Source: an uncultured Lachnospiraceae bacterium
GTDB lineage: Bacteria; Bacillota; Clostridia; Lachnospirales; Lachnospiraceae
Direction of reading: 5' to 3'
NCBI GenBank assembly: GCA_947177515.1
Contig: CAMWUU010000007.1
Coordinates: 1 to 22,683, forward strand
DNA: 22,683 nucleotides
This document shows positions 22,630-22,683 of the stretch, one piece after another. The position numbers and the translations under genes were made by a program. Within the stretch, counting starts at the first letter, position 1. Each line of letters begins with the position of its first letter. Under the pieces are notes generated by a model. That model made no database searches. It saw nothing but the letters and a program-made list of their open reading frames with translations, and was not told where the DNA came from.

Positions 22630-22683
22630 CTTAAGAAAGAAAAATTCCAGTTTATGGAACTGTTAAGTTGTTGAAGATTATGT

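Noticed and set aside
1..22683. CRISPR array, rRNA, tRNA or complete insertion sequence
   Set aside because: No regularly spaced direct repeats, no RNA gene signatures and no transposase or integrase reading frames were seen.

Overview
The window looks like a chromosome segment of an anaerobic Clostridia species, most likely Lachnospiraceae. The evidence is indirect: the order mfd, parvulin-type lipoprotein, cytosolic asparaginase; Firmicutes-style Shine-Dalgarno sites; Gram-positive lipoprotein signals; and fairly GC-rich housekeeping genes followed by AT-rich accessory DNA. No rRNA, tRNA or CRISPR array was seen.

Region 1 (1-8070) is ordinary chromosome. It holds the 3' five-sixths of mfd (transcription-repair coupling factor), a PrsA/SurA-like foldase lipoprotein, type I L-asparaginase, and a split metal-export operon made of a small HMA metal chaperone and a Zn/Cd P1B-ATPase. 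That operon starts at a clean sigma-A promoter with a palindromic operator and ends at a strong terminator. About 280 bp of non-coding DNA lies between chaperone and ATPase; it contains a cloverleaf-like repeat and a second hairpin of mobile-element type.

Region 2 (8071-21909) is an AT-rich accessory island built by repeated duplication. It carries seven loci of a paralogous lipoprotein family of unknown function (six open, one pseudogene). It also carries a large regulator with two HTH domains, each followed by a helical TPR-like region; a convergent 60-codon secreted-peptide gene; and a secreted subtilisin-like protease fused to an unusual C-terminal domain. A protease plus 312-aa-lipoprotein unit was duplicated. 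At the left copy (8111-10977) the protease survives only as three fragments, with a different lipoprotein gene lying between the second and third. The two 312-aa lipoprotein genes share a 774-bp tract with one difference, flanked by diverged ends, which suggests gene conversion.

The main hypothesis is a peptide-signalling module. An RRNPP-like regulator (12371-14314), a signal-peptide-bearing pro-peptide (14430-14612, minus strand) and a secreted S8 protease (15249-17474) lie side by side. A 40-bp motif with a dyad core (ATTTC-TT-GAAAT) occurs 125-130 bp before the start codons of the pro-peptide gene, the protease gene and the protease relic, and I saw it nowhere else in the window. In Bacillus, Phr pro-peptides are processed by secreted subtilisins and sensed by TPR proteins, so the composition is suggestive, but no function is proven here. 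The lipoproteins may be the output.

Region 3 (21910-22683) has an AT-rich gap followed by an orphan Imm51-like immunity gene with its own promoter; no cognate toxin is visible in the window.
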